This document shows positions 5,603 to 12,834 of a stretch of DNA of 13,902 nt, in pieces. The stretch is from Clostridiales bacterium (GTDB taxonomy: Bacteria > Bacillota > Clostridia > Oscillospirales > Acutalibacteraceae), in contig DXYG01000071.1 of assembly GCA_019415925.1 (NCBI GenBank), positions 1-13,902 of the forward strand. Direction: 5' to 3'. The first letter of the stretch is position 1. Each line of letters starts with the position of its first letter. A model generated the notes under the pieces. The model did no database searches. It saw only the letters and a list, made by a program, of their open reading frames with translations, and had not been told where the DNA came from. The position numbers and the translations under genes were made by a program.

Positions 5603-7051
5603 ATGAATAAACGTATTATTGTCTATATACTCGGCTGGGTTCTCATAATTGAGGGTGCGGCTATGCAGATTGCAACAGCTACCTCGTTTATTTACGGTGA
5701 ACACGAGGGGTTGTATTTTCTGTGTACGGGTGCGGCAAGCGCAATTCTCGGCTTGCTTGCAATAAAAATTAAAAAGCCTAAGAATATGGTGCTCTATCAG
5801 AAGGCAGGCTTTGCGGCAACAGCGCTGAGCTGGATTATTATGTCGCTTATCGGCTGTATACCGTTCTGGCTGAGCGGTGAAATTCCGAGCTTTATTGACG
5901 CATTTTTTGAAACCGTTTCGGGTTTTACCACAACAGGCTCGTCAATTCTTCCGAATGTTGAAGCTTTAAGTCACGGTATGCTTATCTGGCGAAGCTTTCT
6001 CAACTGGCTGGGCGGAATGGGCGTTATTGTGTTTCTGCTTGCGATTATCCCGAAATTGGGCGGTCAGCAGAACATTTACCTTATGAAAGCAGAAAGCCCA
6101 GGTCCGATAATCGGTAAGGCTGTTCCCCATATGCGTCACCACGCCGCTTTGCTTTATGGCATATACATAGGACTTACCGCACTTGAAATCATACTTCTGC
6201 TTTTCGGCGGAATGGGATTTTTCGACGCACTCAACACAAGCTTTGCAACGGCTGGCACAGGCGGATTCGGAATACACGCCAACAATATCGCCGCCTATGA
6301 CACCTACTATTTTCAGACGGTCATAGCAATATTTATGCTGTTGTTCAGCATTAACTTTTCGTTCTACATTCTCCTTATTGCAAAGAAATTCAAGCAGGCG
6401 TTCAGGATGGAAGAACTATGGGTTTATCTGGGAATCATTGTCGTTTCAATCGCAATAATCACAATTAACATCAGCTCCCTCTACCCCACGCTTTATGAAT
6501 CGTTCCACCAGAGCTTTTTCTATGTGTCATCAATTATCACGACAACGGGATTCGGAATCGGCGACGTTAACCACTGGCCTGCGCTTTCAAAGGCTGTAAT
6601 CGTAGTTATAACCTTTATCGGCGCAATGGCAGGAAGCACGGGAGGCGGATTTAAGATTTCAAGAATTCTCATTCTCTGCAAAGAAGTCAAAAAGGAGTTT
6701 GCTCTGCTTATCCACCCGAGAAACGTCAAGACTGTTAAAATGGACGGCAAGACCGTTAACCACAGCGTAATGCGAAGCACCTCGGTGTTTCTTGTGGTGT
6801 ATATTGGAATCTTCGTTTTCAGCTTTCTGCTGATTTCGATTGAGAATAAGGACTTTTTAACAAGCTTTACAAGCGTTGCGGCAAACCTGAACAACACAGG
6901 TCCGGGACTCGGCGAAGTCGGTCCTGTAGGCAGCTACACTAATTTCAGCATACTGTCAAAGAGCGTGCTTATTTTTGATATGCTTGCAGGCAGACTTGAG
7001 CTGTTCCCGCTGATTTTGTTATTCTCACCGTCAGCGTGGAAAAAATCCTGA
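5603..7051 (+). CDS. trkH: Trk potassium transporter membrane subunit TrkH
   Basis: TrkH is the K+-conducting membrane subunit that pairs with TrkA. It has 482 residues and about ten hydrophobic membrane segments. Four pseudo-repeats each carry a selectivity-filter Gly: TTTGSS (109-114), GTGGFG (218-223), TTTGFG (313-318) and NTGPG (431-435). The GSTGGGFK stretch, about 30 residues after the third filter, fits the intramembrane loop that gates TrkH channels. The C-terminus, RLELFPLILLFSPSAWKKS, is the normal family ending, so the gene is complete. A GAGGGT site precedes the ATG. The gene is the second in a trkA-trkH operon ended by the terminator at 7087. Confidence 0.95.
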   Translation: MNKRIIVYILGWVLIIEGAAMQIATATSFIYGEHEGLYFLCTGAASAILGLLAIKIKKPKNMVLYQKAGFAATALSWIIMSLIGCIPFWLSGEIPSFIDAFFETVSGFTTTGSSILPNVEALSHGMLIWRSFLNWLGGMGVIVFLLAIIPKLGGQQNIYLMKAESPGPIIGKAVPHMRHHAALLYGIYIGLTALEIILLLFGGMGFFDALNTSFATAGTGGFGIHANNIAAYDTYYFQTVIAIFMLLFSINFSFYILLIAKKFKQAFRMEELWVYLGIIVVSIAIITINISSLYPTLYESFHQSFFYVSSIITTTGFGIGDVNHWPALSKAVIVVITFIGAMAGSTGGGFKISRILILCKEVKKEFALLIHPRNVKTVKMDGKTVNHSVMRSTSVFLVVYIGIFVFSFLLISIENKDFLTSFTSVAANLNNTGPGLGEVGPVGSYTNFSILSKSVLIFDMLAGRLELFPLILLFSPSAWKKS

Positions 7052-7086
7052 TAAAACGTTTTTATTTTAACACAATAACATAAACA

Positions 7087-7124
7087 AACGGCAGGACTGC
7101 ATTTTTGCAGACTGCCGTTTTTTT
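7087..7124 (+). terminator. Terminator after trkH
   Basis: AACGGCAG pairs with CTGCCGTT, with a second inner stem CTGCA/TGCAG around TTTT, followed by seven Ts. It sits between the convergent trkH and degV genes and may also stop transcripts from the minus strand, which meet a T-rich GTTTGTTTA. Confidence 0.85.
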
Positions 7125-7158
7125 ATTGATTATTCTTAGCTAAACTTAGAATTATGGT

Positions 7159-8016
7159 TTATTTTATCGCCGCAAAACCTATACATTCTCCGCCCGTATG
7201 CGCTGTTACTGCACTGCCTATCTGAAAACACCACGACTTTTTGAATCCCATTCTGTGCGCCTGACGTTTAAGCGAAAACAAAAGTCCCTTGTTGATTTTG
7301 TAACCGTAGCCGATTACGATAAAATCCTTTGACGGGTTATTTTTGTTTACAAAATCAGACAGCAGGCTGTCTGCGATTCTGTAAAGACTTCCTCTGTATT
7401 TTTTTCCGCTTTCAAGCACACCGTTTTCTATTGAAATACACGGCTTTATGTTAAGCATTGACGCTCCGAAATGCGCTGCACCTGATATTCTTCCTCCTGC
7501 TTTCAGGTAATCAAGGCTGTCGGGAACAAACGAACAGCACACGTTTTTCCTTTGACTGCAAATGATTGAAACGCACTCGTTAAGCGAGTGATTTCTGCCC
7601 AGTCTGCCGACAATTTCACATGCCTTAATTATCAGCGCACCTGCGCCGATTGAGCCGCTTTGGGAATCTATCACCTGCAATCTTGACGGAGGAAACTCCT
7701 TTGACGCAATAACGGCGTTCTGATATGAAACCGAAAGCTTTGAGGAATAGGCAATATGGATTATCCTGCAATCGGGATATTTGCGAAAAATTTTTCTGAA
7801 ATGCGCCGAATATTCGCCGAGGTTCGGCGCAGAGGTAACGGGCAGTTTATTGGATTCTTTAAAAAAATTCTCTGCCTGAGCAACGTCAAAATCACCGTCA
7901 TAGAACATTTTTCTGCCGAATGTCACGTGCATAGGCAGTATTTCAATGCTGTTAGGAACGCTTATTTTCCAAGGCAAATCCGAGCCGCTTTCGGTTGAAA
8001 TAATTATTCTGCTCAA
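7159..8016 (-). CDS. DegV family fatty-acid-binding protein
   Basis: DegV (FakB-type) proteins bind one fatty acid and, in known cases, present it to the FakA kinase for phosphorylation before use in membrane lipids. The protein has 285 residues, the usual length. It shows IISTESGSDLP at the N-terminus, PVTSAPNLGEY (59-69), AYSSKLSVSYQNA (89-101), DSQSGSIGAGA (117-127), LDYLKAGGRISGA (168-180) and the C-terminal IGSAVTAHTGGE (266-277). These correspond to the family's TSQPS, SS-LSGTYQSA, KKGGRI and GP-HTGPG motifs. The start codon is TTG, chosen because GGAGG lies eight bases upstream. No fakA gene is in the window. It lies downstream of the DUF1540 gene with hairpins between. The fatty acid bound cannot be told. 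Confidence 0.9.
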   Translation of the reverse strand: MSRIIISTESGSDLPWKISVPNSIEILPMHVTFGRKMFYDGDFDVAQAENFFKESNKLPVTSAPNLGEYSAHFRKIFRKYPDCRIIHIAYSSKLSVSYQNAVIASKEFPPSRLQVIDSQSGSIGAGALIIKACEIVGRLGRNHSLNECVSIICSQRKNVCCSFVPDSLDYLKAGGRISGAAHFGASMLNIKPCISIENGVLESGKKYRGSLYRIADSLLSDFVNKNNPSKDFIVIGYGYKINKGLLFSLKRQAHRMGFKKSWCFQIGSAVTAHTGGECIGFAAIK

Positions 8017-8045
8017 AAAAATTTCCTCCGTTAAGTAAATATCAA

Positions 8046-8076
8046 AGTGCCCTCAACCTTTGCGGTTGAGGGTACT
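8046..8076 (-). terminator. Strong hairpin between the DUF1540 and degV genes
   Basis: CCCTCAACC and GGTTGAGGG pair around TTTGC; one G-U and three more pairs extend the stem to 13. On the minus strand it is followed by TTTGATATTT, a weak T-tract. It may end the DUF1540 transcript or act as a leader element of degV. No clear degV promoter is seen in 8017-8134. Confidence 0.5.
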
Positions 8077-8084
8077 TCGGCAAT

Positions 8085-8126
8085 CCGAGAATAATTCGGA
8101 CTGAAAGTCGGAAATATCTTCCGACT
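8085..8126. repeat. Two small inverted repeats downstream of the DUF1540 gene
   Basis: AGTCGGAA/TTCCGACT (8106-8126, 5-base loop) is a perfect 8-bp stem just after the DUF1540 stop. TCCGA/TCGGA (8085-8101) is a shorter one next to it. With the hairpin at 8046 they fill the gap between the two genes. Confidence 0.4.
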
Positions 8127-8134
8127 CTGCAAAA

Positions 8135-8317
8135 TCACTGACAGCCGCTTTTTGCAACAAAGCTCTGGCAGTCTGTGCACTGACAAACCGTCGGGTTTGC
8201 CTCGTGAGTACCTACCTTGATTGACTCAAGCGAGCAGAAATTCTTTGTGCTGTTGTGATTTTTGCAGTTTGTTACGGTGCAGGCAATGCTCTGATTTGCA
8301 TATGAATTGTCTGTCAT
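8135..8317 (-). CDS. DUF1540 small cysteine-rich protein
   Basis: This protein of 60 residues has seven cysteines at 13, 18, 28, 45, 47, 50 and 59. The order IACTVTNCKNH...FCSLESIKVG...CQCTDCQSFV fits the DUF1540 pattern (IxCxVxxCxYHxxxxxCxLxxIxVG...TxCxSF), common in spore-forming Firmicutes. The Cys spacing suggests metal binding, but no function is established. GAGGTGA lies about six bases before the ATG, so the small gene is well supported. The minus-strand leader carries a 10-bp hairpin (8341-8370). Confidence 0.85.
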   Translation of the reverse strand: MTDNSYANQSIACTVTNCKNHNSTKNFCSLESIKVGTHEANPTVCQCTDCQSFVAKSGCQ

Positions 8318-8340
8318 TTTTCTTCACCTCATTAGATTTT

Positions 8341-8370
8341 GTGCGGTATTTCCGCTTGACAATACCGCAC
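8341..8370 (-). promoter_or_regulatory. Leader hairpin of the DUF1540 gene
   Basis: GTGCGGTATT and AATACCGCAC form a perfect 10-bp stem with a 10-base loop. On the minus strand it lies just before the Shine-Dalgarno site, so it may affect mRNA stability or translation. There is no T-run. Confidence 0.5.
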
Positions 8371-8416
8371 ATATTTGCACGGTGCTGTCCCTATTATTTT
8401 TAATCGCTTTAATCAA

Positions 8417-8445
8417 ATTATACGCACCGATTTCAAAATTTATAA
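8417..8445 (-). promoter_or_regulatory. Possible promoter of the DUF1540 gene
   Basis: On the minus strand, TATAAT (8417-8422) is a perfect -10. The hexamer at 17 bases spacing, TTATAA (8440-8445), is a weak -35. It is divergent to, and overlaps, the plus-strand promoter candidate at 8441. Confidence 0.45.
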
Positions 8446-8446
8446 T
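8441..8446 (+). promoter_or_regulatory. Possible -10 box of the small membrane protein gene
   Basis: TATAAT lies 25 bases before the ATG at 8471. The hexamer 17 bases upstream is TTATAC, a poor -35. The gene would have a very short leader. Confidence 0.4.
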
Positions 8447-8470
8447 AAAATGTATTGAGGTGAATTGCAT

Positions 8471-8833
8471 ATGGATGTTCTGTCAGCTGTCATTCTGGTT
8501 GTTTTTGCCGTAATCGGCGTTATTTCGGTTGTGCGTGACCTGACGTGCTTTCTGTTCAGATACAAAAACGACAATTCGGTGATGTTTGTCACGCCGATAA
8601 ACGGAAAATGCGATGACGCCGAGCTTATTCTGCGAAGCGCCGCTGCAAAGGTCAGATGGGTAAGCCGCGGCAAGCACGATTATGTAATCTGCCTCGACTG
8701 TGATATGGACGGTGAAACAAGGCAGATTTGCGAAAAAGTCTGCGAGGAATACGGTTTTGCAAAACTTATGAGCAAAAATGAATTCTTAGAAATGATGAAG
8801 TCAAGTGCCTCGACACGCAATTCGAGCAGATAG
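8471..8833 (+). CDS. Small single-pass membrane protein, unknown function
   Basis: I do not recognise this 120-residue protein. Residues 4-22 (LSAVILVVFAVIGVISVV) form one hydrophobic membrane helix. A basic stretch and a soluble domain of about 80 residues follow. The soluble part has an alpha/beta look, with YVICLDCDMDGETRQICEKVCEEYG (71-95), and five cysteines from residue 47 on. The ATG at 8471 is preferred over an in-frame TTG at 8465, because GAGGTGA sits eight bases before the ATG and is too close to the TTG. The last ten codons (SSASTRNSSR) are a copy of the repeat at 3671-3700. The original C-terminus was therefore probably replaced or extended by the repeat. It is divergent from the DUF1540 gene. 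Confidence 0.75.
   Translation: MDVLSAVILVVFAVIGVISVVRDLTCFLFRYKNDNSVMFVTPINGKCDDAELILRSAAAKVRWVSRGKHDYVICLDCDMDGETRQICEKVCEEYGFAKLMSKNEFLEMMKSSASTRNSSR
8800..8829 (+). repeat. Dispersed repeat copy inside a coding sequence
   Basis: Aligned with 3671-3700, it has GTCAAG for GTCGAG, the same TGC-CTCGAC-ACGCAA core, then TTCGAGCAG for ATCGAGTGG. The nearby GGTTGATA (8834-8841) resembles GGTTGGATA downstream of the other copy, so the homologous stretch may be longer than 30 bases. It supplies codons 111-119 of the gene. Confidence 0.75.
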
Positions 8834-8912
8834 GTTGATATAACAAAAATTATTCTGCCCGACCGTTTCGGAGCAATTCCTTAAAACGTAAAAAGAATTT
8901 TTTAAATTAGCA

Positions 8913-8950
8913 AAAACTGCCCCGAAAGCAATTTTCAGGGCAGTTTTATT
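8913..8950. terminator. Probably bidirectional terminator
   Basis: AAAACTGCCC pairs perfectly with GGGCAGTTTT (10 bp), with further GAAA/TTTC pairing inside. TTTTATTTTA follows on the plus strand and GTTTTTGC on the minus strand. It lies between convergent genes ending at 8833 and 9097. Confidence 0.75.
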
Positions 8951-9096
8951 TTATGAGATTGATTTATTTTATGCGCTGTGATAAAATTGATTTTAGATTG
9001 CAGGGAAGTTGTATCTTGCGTAAGAATCAGAAAAATGTCCGACTCCCGAGATACCGAGGAATAATTTTATTAACGACTTTTATAACGGACTAAAAA
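8951..9096. other. Gene-free stretch downstream of the cofE-like gene
   Basis: AT-rich spacer. I see no gene with a ribosome binding site and no strong hairpin; CCGAG occurs twice (9048-9060) as a short direct repeat. Confidence 0.5.
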
Positions 9097-9795
9097 TTAC
9101 TGCTTTTTGCGGATAAGGATAATCGGTGTTGTCTGCTGTCCCTGACCGCAGGGATTGTCGGCGATAAGTCCGAGGAGCTCCTCTTCCGAAAGAGTTATGT
9201 CGGAGGAATAGCCGAGAATTTCCTGTCCCAGGTCGTTAGCGTCAACTATCATACAGCTCATACCGAGCTTTTCTTTTATTTCATCGCAGACACCCGACGG
9301 ATTTTCGGGGTTTTCAATTCCGATGTCACGATATTCGCTCCATACGTGGTCGTAAAAGCCGTCAAGTCCTGCAACGTCCTTTCCGACGATTTCATAGAAA
9401 ACGCCCTTTTTGCCGAACAGCTTGCAGACTCCGCCTGCAAGGCTTGCCCATAAAACTTTAGGCAGACCTGCTTTTGAAATTGCGTACTGCATTTTAATTG
9501 TTTCGCCGACGCCGACGCCCGTATCGGGATGAGAAGCAAATTTTGAAAGGAACTTTGCCCAGAAACCGATTTTTAAATCCTCACGCTTAACAACTCGGTT
9601 CTGGCAGAGTGCGATAATTTTTTCACTTGAAGAAACGATATCGCCCTCCTGATAAAGCGGAGAAACGTACTTTTTAAAAATTTCAATATAATCCTCGCCC
9701 TGCTTTACAAAATGCGTTTTTATGGCGTGGCGCATATATGTAGTGCCGTTTACGGTAATTTCTACGTTCTTACCCTCGTTTGCAACAAATTCCAT
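9097..9795 (-). CDS. CofE-like protein (coenzyme F420-0:L-glutamate ligase family)
   Basis: The protein has 232 residues from the ATG at 9795. Overall pattern and length point to the Firmicute branch of the F420-0 gamma-glutamyl ligase family: YQEGDIVSSSEKIIALCQNRVV (48-69), GVGVGETIKMQYAI (93-106), MIVDANDLGQEILG (182-195) and a C-terminal GQGQQTTPIILIRK. CofE adds glutamate to F420-0 using GTP. Clostridia of this type are not known to make F420, and no other F420 gene is here, so the substrate may be different. An in-frame TTG at 9810 would place the Shine-Dalgarno GGAGG inside the gene. The ATG lies eight bases after that GGAGG and is chosen. The gene is monocistronic with a strong promoter at 9837-9865. 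The family assignment is moderately sure; the activity is not. Confidence 0.65.
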   Translation of the reverse strand: MEFVANEGKNVEITVNGTTYMRHAIKTHFVKQGEDYIEIFKKYVSPLYQEGDIVSSSEKIIALCQNRVVKREDLKIGFWAKFLSKFASHPDTGVGVGETIKMQYAISKAGLPKVLWASLAGGVCKLFGKKGVFYEIVGKDVAGLDGFYDHVWSEYRDIGIENPENPSGVCDEIKEKLGMSCMIVDANDLGQEILGYSSDITLSEEELLGLIADNPCGQGQQTTPIILIRKKQ

Positions 9796-9836
9796 TGCTA
9801 TAACCTCCAAAGCCTTTGCTTTATTTATCTCCTTTT

Positions 9837-9865
9837 ATTATATAGGATTTTGCTTTAATTATCAA
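9837..9865 (-). promoter_or_regulatory. Strong promoter of the cofE-like gene
   Basis: On the minus strand, TTGATA (9860-9865), a 17-base spacer and a perfect TATAAT (9837-9842). It lies about 40 bases before the start codon and points away from recD2. Confidence 0.75.
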
Positions 9866-9909
9866 CTGTAAGTTTTAATATAGAATTTTTTATTTTAAGG
9901 AAGATTTTT

Positions 9910-12123
9910 ATGGATAACGAAAATCTGCTACAGCTCGAAGGAGTTGTTGAAAATATTGTTTACAGAAATGAAGAAAACGGCTACACCGTAATTGAAATTT
10001 CCGACGGTGACGATTACATAACTGCTGTCGGAATTATGCCGCAGGCAAACGTAGGCGACACCGTAAAGCTGACGGGAGTTTACACCAATCACCGCAACTA
10101 CGGCAAGCAGTTTTCCGCTCAGATATGCGAAATCTGCCGTCCTACCGAAAGCGCCGACATTCTGCGTTATCTTTCCTCGGGTGCAATCAAGGGCATTGGT
10201 GCGTCAACTGCGCAAAGGCTTGTTTCCGAATTCGGTGAGGCTACCCTTGACGTTATGGAAACTCAGCCCGAAAGAGTTGCATTAATCAAGGGAATTTCAA
10301 AAAGCAAGGCGCTCGATTTTTCAAATCAGCTAAAGACAAATACGGGCGTAAGAACGCTTATGCTCTACCTCGGCGAGTACGGGATTTCAAACACCTCGGC
10401 TGTAAAAATCTACAACGCTTTAGGCGCAGGATGCGTTGATAGAATAAGGGAAAATCCGTATATTCTTTGTCAGGGCGATTTCGGAGTTTCGTTTGAAAGC
10501 GCAGATTTCATAGCAAAAAAAGAGAAGCTTGAGCCCGAAAGCGGAGTAAGACTTCGTGCGGGAATTACATATATCCTGCGCCACAACGAGCGCAACGGTC
10601 ACACCTGCCTGCCCAAAGAAAAGCTGATTGCTATCTCAGCCGACTTTTTAAACGTCGGCATTGACACAATCAAAGAGCGTATGGAAGAAATGCTGTTTGA
10701 CCGCTCGCTAATCGGCGAAAACTTTGAAGAAACCGAATTTGTGTTTACCCCTCAATTGCATTTAAGCGAAATGTACGTTTCTTCAAGAATAAAAATGCTT
10801 CTGAAATTTCCTGCCGAAAAAATCAAGGACATTGACAGGGAAATTGAAAGCTGCGAAAAAAGCGACGGTATCACCTATGCAGATTTGCAGAAACAGGCGA
10901 TAAATTCCGCACTGACAGAGGGTATGCTTGTGCTTACGGGAGGCCCCGGAACAGGCAAAACAACAACACTCAATGCGATAATAAAGATACTCAAAAACAA
11001 GGGCAAAAAGGTTTTGCTTTCCGCTCCTACGGGACGTGCGGCACAGCGAATGAGCGAGCTTACGGGTGACGAGGCAAAAACTCTGCACCGTCTGCTTGAA
11101 GTGAGCTGGGACAAGCACGACAACCCCGTTTTCAACAAAAACGAGCGCAATCAGCTAAAGTGTGACGCACTGATTGTTGACGAGGTTTCAATGGTTGATA
11201 CCTTTATTTTTGAAAGCGTAATGCGTGCACTCCCTATAGGTTGCAGGCTTGTGCTTGTAGGCGACTCCGACCAGCTTCCGTCTGTCGGTCCGGGAAATGT
11301 TCTCGGTGACCTTATTGAAAGCGGAATTATCCCGGTTGTAAGGCTCAACGAAATTTTCAGACAGGCACAGCAGAGCCTTATTGTCACCAACGCCCACAAG
11401 ATTGTCAACGGTGAAATGCCTGTTCTGAGCCGGACCGACAAAGACTTCTTTTTTCTTCAAAGGAACAATAAAACAGATGTCACAAACGTAATCATTGATT
11501 TGTGCACGAACAGGCTTCCAAAAGCCTACGGCTACTCTGCTTTTGACAACATTCAGGTGCTCTCTCCCTCAAAGAAAGGCGAGTTAGGAACGGCAGAGCT
11601 TAATTTTAAACTCCAGAACGCCCTGAATCCAAAGAGTGACGACAAACAGGAGGTCACAATCGGCTCAAAGACCTTCCGCACAGGCGACAAGGTTATGCAG
11701 ATTAAGAACAACTACGATATTCGCTGGTTCAAGGATAACGGCGAAACAGGCGAGGGAATTTTCAACGGCGATATCGGCATAATAGAAAAGATTGACAAAA
11801 AGGTAAAAATCATAAAAATCAGTTTTTATGACAAGACCGCCGCATATACATATGAAAGTGCGTCCGACCTCGATTTTGCATATGCCGTTACGGTGCACAA
11901 AAGTCAGGGAAATGAATTTGACGCTGTAATTATCCCAATGTTTCAGGGACCTCCACAGCTTTATTACAGAAATCTGCTCTACACTGCCGTTACAAGGGCA
12001 AAGAAAACGCTCATACTCGTCGGCAACCCCTACACCGTTGAATATATGGTAAACAACAACCGCCGTACAAAGCGTTACAGCGGATTAAAGGAATTTTTAC
12101 TGCGTGATGACGGACTTTATTGA
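9910..12123 (+). CDS. recD2: ATP-dependent RecD2-type DNA helicase
   Basis: RecD2 is a 5'-3' superfamily 1B helicase found without RecBC in many Firmicutes (YrrC in Bacillus), acting in repair and replication-fork handling. It has 737 residues, typical for the family. The N-terminal OB-like part (LEGVVENIVYRNEENGYTV) is followed by helix-hairpin-helix repeats (about 88-150: GAIKGIGASTAQRLV, IKGISKSKA). The motor has Walker A GGPGTGKT (344-351, Lys350), GRAAQRMSE, the DEVS box (Asp424-Glu425), VGDSDQLPSVGPG and LNEIFRQ. Near the C-terminus are VTVHKSQGNEFD (660-671) and LYTAVTRAKK (690-699). All expected motifs are intact. AAGGA lies eight bases before the ATG. It overlaps the following comF-like gene. 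No confident promoter was found in the 114 bases upstream, which it shares with the divergent cofE-like gene. Confidence 0.95.
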   Translation: MDNENLLQLEGVVENIVYRNEENGYTVIEISDGDDYITAVGIMPQANVGDTVKLTGVYTNHRNYGKQFSAQICEICRPTESADILRYLSSGAIKGIGASTAQRLVSEFGEATLDVMETQPERVALIKGISKSKALDFSNQLKTNTGVRTLMLYLGEYGISNTSAVKIYNALGAGCVDRIRENPYILCQGDFGVSFESADFIAKKEKLEPESGVRLRAGITYILRHNERNGHTCLPKEKLIAISADFLNVGIDTIKERMEEMLFDRSLIGENFEETEFVFTPQLHLSEMYVSSRIKMLLKFPAEKIKDIDREIESCEKSDGITYADLQKQAINSALTEGMLVLTGGPGTGKTTTLNAIIKILKNKGKKVLLSAPTGRAAQRMSELTGDEAKTLHRLLEVSWDKHDNPVFNKNERNQLKCDALIVDEVSMVDTFIFESVMRALPIGCRLVLVGDSDQLPSVGPGNVLGDLIESGIIPVVRLNEIFRQAQQSLIVTNAHKIVNGEMPVLSRTDKDFFFLQRNNKTDVTNVIIDLCTNRLPKAYGYSAFDNIQVLSPSKKGELGTAELNFKLQNALNPKSDDKQEVTIGSKTFRTGDKVMQIKNNYDIRWFKDNGETGEGIFNGDIGIIEKIDKKVKIIKISFYDKTAAYTYESASDLDFAYAVTVHKSQGNEFDAVIIPMFQGPPQLYYRNLLYTAVTRAKKTLILVGNPYTVEYMVNNNRRTKRYSGLKEFLLRDDGLY

Positions 12124-12769
12124 TAAACTGAAAAACAGCGTAAAGGACATTTTATTTCCAGTAAGGTGTCCGTACTGCGAAACAATAATTCACAAAACGG
12201 AATATGCCTGCGAGTGCTGTAAAAAGCAGTTTCCCTCACCTGCGATTATCAAATACGCTGTCGGAGGATACAAATGCACCTCTCCTTTTCCCTATGACGG
12301 AATTTTCAAAATGGCAGTTAAGAAATTCAAATTCGGCAACAAAGGCGGCTATGCAAAACAGCTTGCTTTTCCAATGGTGCAGAGTATTCTTGAAAGCTAT
12401 CAGGGCGTTAATTTTGATTTAATAACCTGCGTACCGATGCACAAAAAACGCCTTATTCAAAGGGGCTACAATCAGGCGGAGCTGCTTGCAAGGGAATGTG
12501 CAAAAATTATGAACATACCGTATTTTGACACGCTTGAAAAGTTCAGGGAAAACCGTGAACAGCACAGCATAAAGGCGAGTGAAAGAGCCAAGAATGTCAA
12601 GGGGGTTTATCGTATAATCGACAAGGAGCTTGTCTGCGATAAAAATATTCTTATTATCGACGACATAATCACAACGGGACACACACTCGGCGAATGTGCA
12701 AAAATACTTATTAAAAAAGGCTGTAAATCGGTAGATTGTGCCGTTTTATGTTCGGTGATTATGAGCTGA
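12104..12769 (+). CDS. ComF family phosphoribosyltransferase-like protein
   Basis: The family includes ComFC/ComF, needed for DNA uptake in competent bacteria and containing a type I phosphoribosyltransferase fold. The protein has 221 residues. The N-terminal Cys cluster CPYC (22-25) with CECC (36-39) would bind zinc. Residues 115-124 (KRLIQRGYNQ) and NREQHSIKASERAKNVKG carry the ComF hallmarks. ILIIDDIITTGHTL (182-195) is the PRPP-binding loop. The start is GTG at 12104 or the adjacent ATG at 12107; AAAGGA lies 11 to 14 bases upstream. The reading frame overlaps recD2 by 17-20 bases, indicating translational coupling. No comFA or other competence gene is in the window, so a role in DNA uptake is inferred from family only. 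Confidence 0.9.
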   Translation: MMTDFIDKLKNSVKDILFPVRCPYCETIIHKTEYACECCKKQFPSPAIIKYAVGGYKCTSPFPYDGIFKMAVKKFKFGNKGGYAKQLAFPMVQSILESYQGVNFDLITCVPMHKKRLIQRGYNQAELLARECAKIMNIPYFDTLEKFRENREQHSIKASERAKNVKGVYRIIDKELVCDKNILIIDDIITTGHTLGECAKILIKKGCKSVDCAVLCSVIMS

Positions 12770-12775
12770 CGGCTC

Positions 12776-12804
12776 TTGAAATACATATAAAACTATTATA
12801 TAAT
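12776..12804 (+). promoter_or_regulatory. Strong promoter of the mreB-like gene
   Basis: TTGAAA (12776-12781), a 17-base spacer and a perfect TATAAT (12799-12804). It begins seven bases after the comF stop, so the mreB-like gene can be transcribed alone as well as by read-through. Confidence 0.75.
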
Positions 12805-12834
12805 GCTTATTGAAGAAAAATACGGAGTGATTTT

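Noticed and set aside
8971..9093. A 40-codon plus-strand reading frame in the gap before the cofE-like gene
   Set aside because: No Shine-Dalgarno site, no recognisable protein pattern, and AT-rich spacer composition.
9796..9810. TTG start five codons upstream for the cofE-like gene
   Set aside because: The GGAGG ribosome site would lie inside the coding sequence; the ATG at 9795 is correctly spaced from it.
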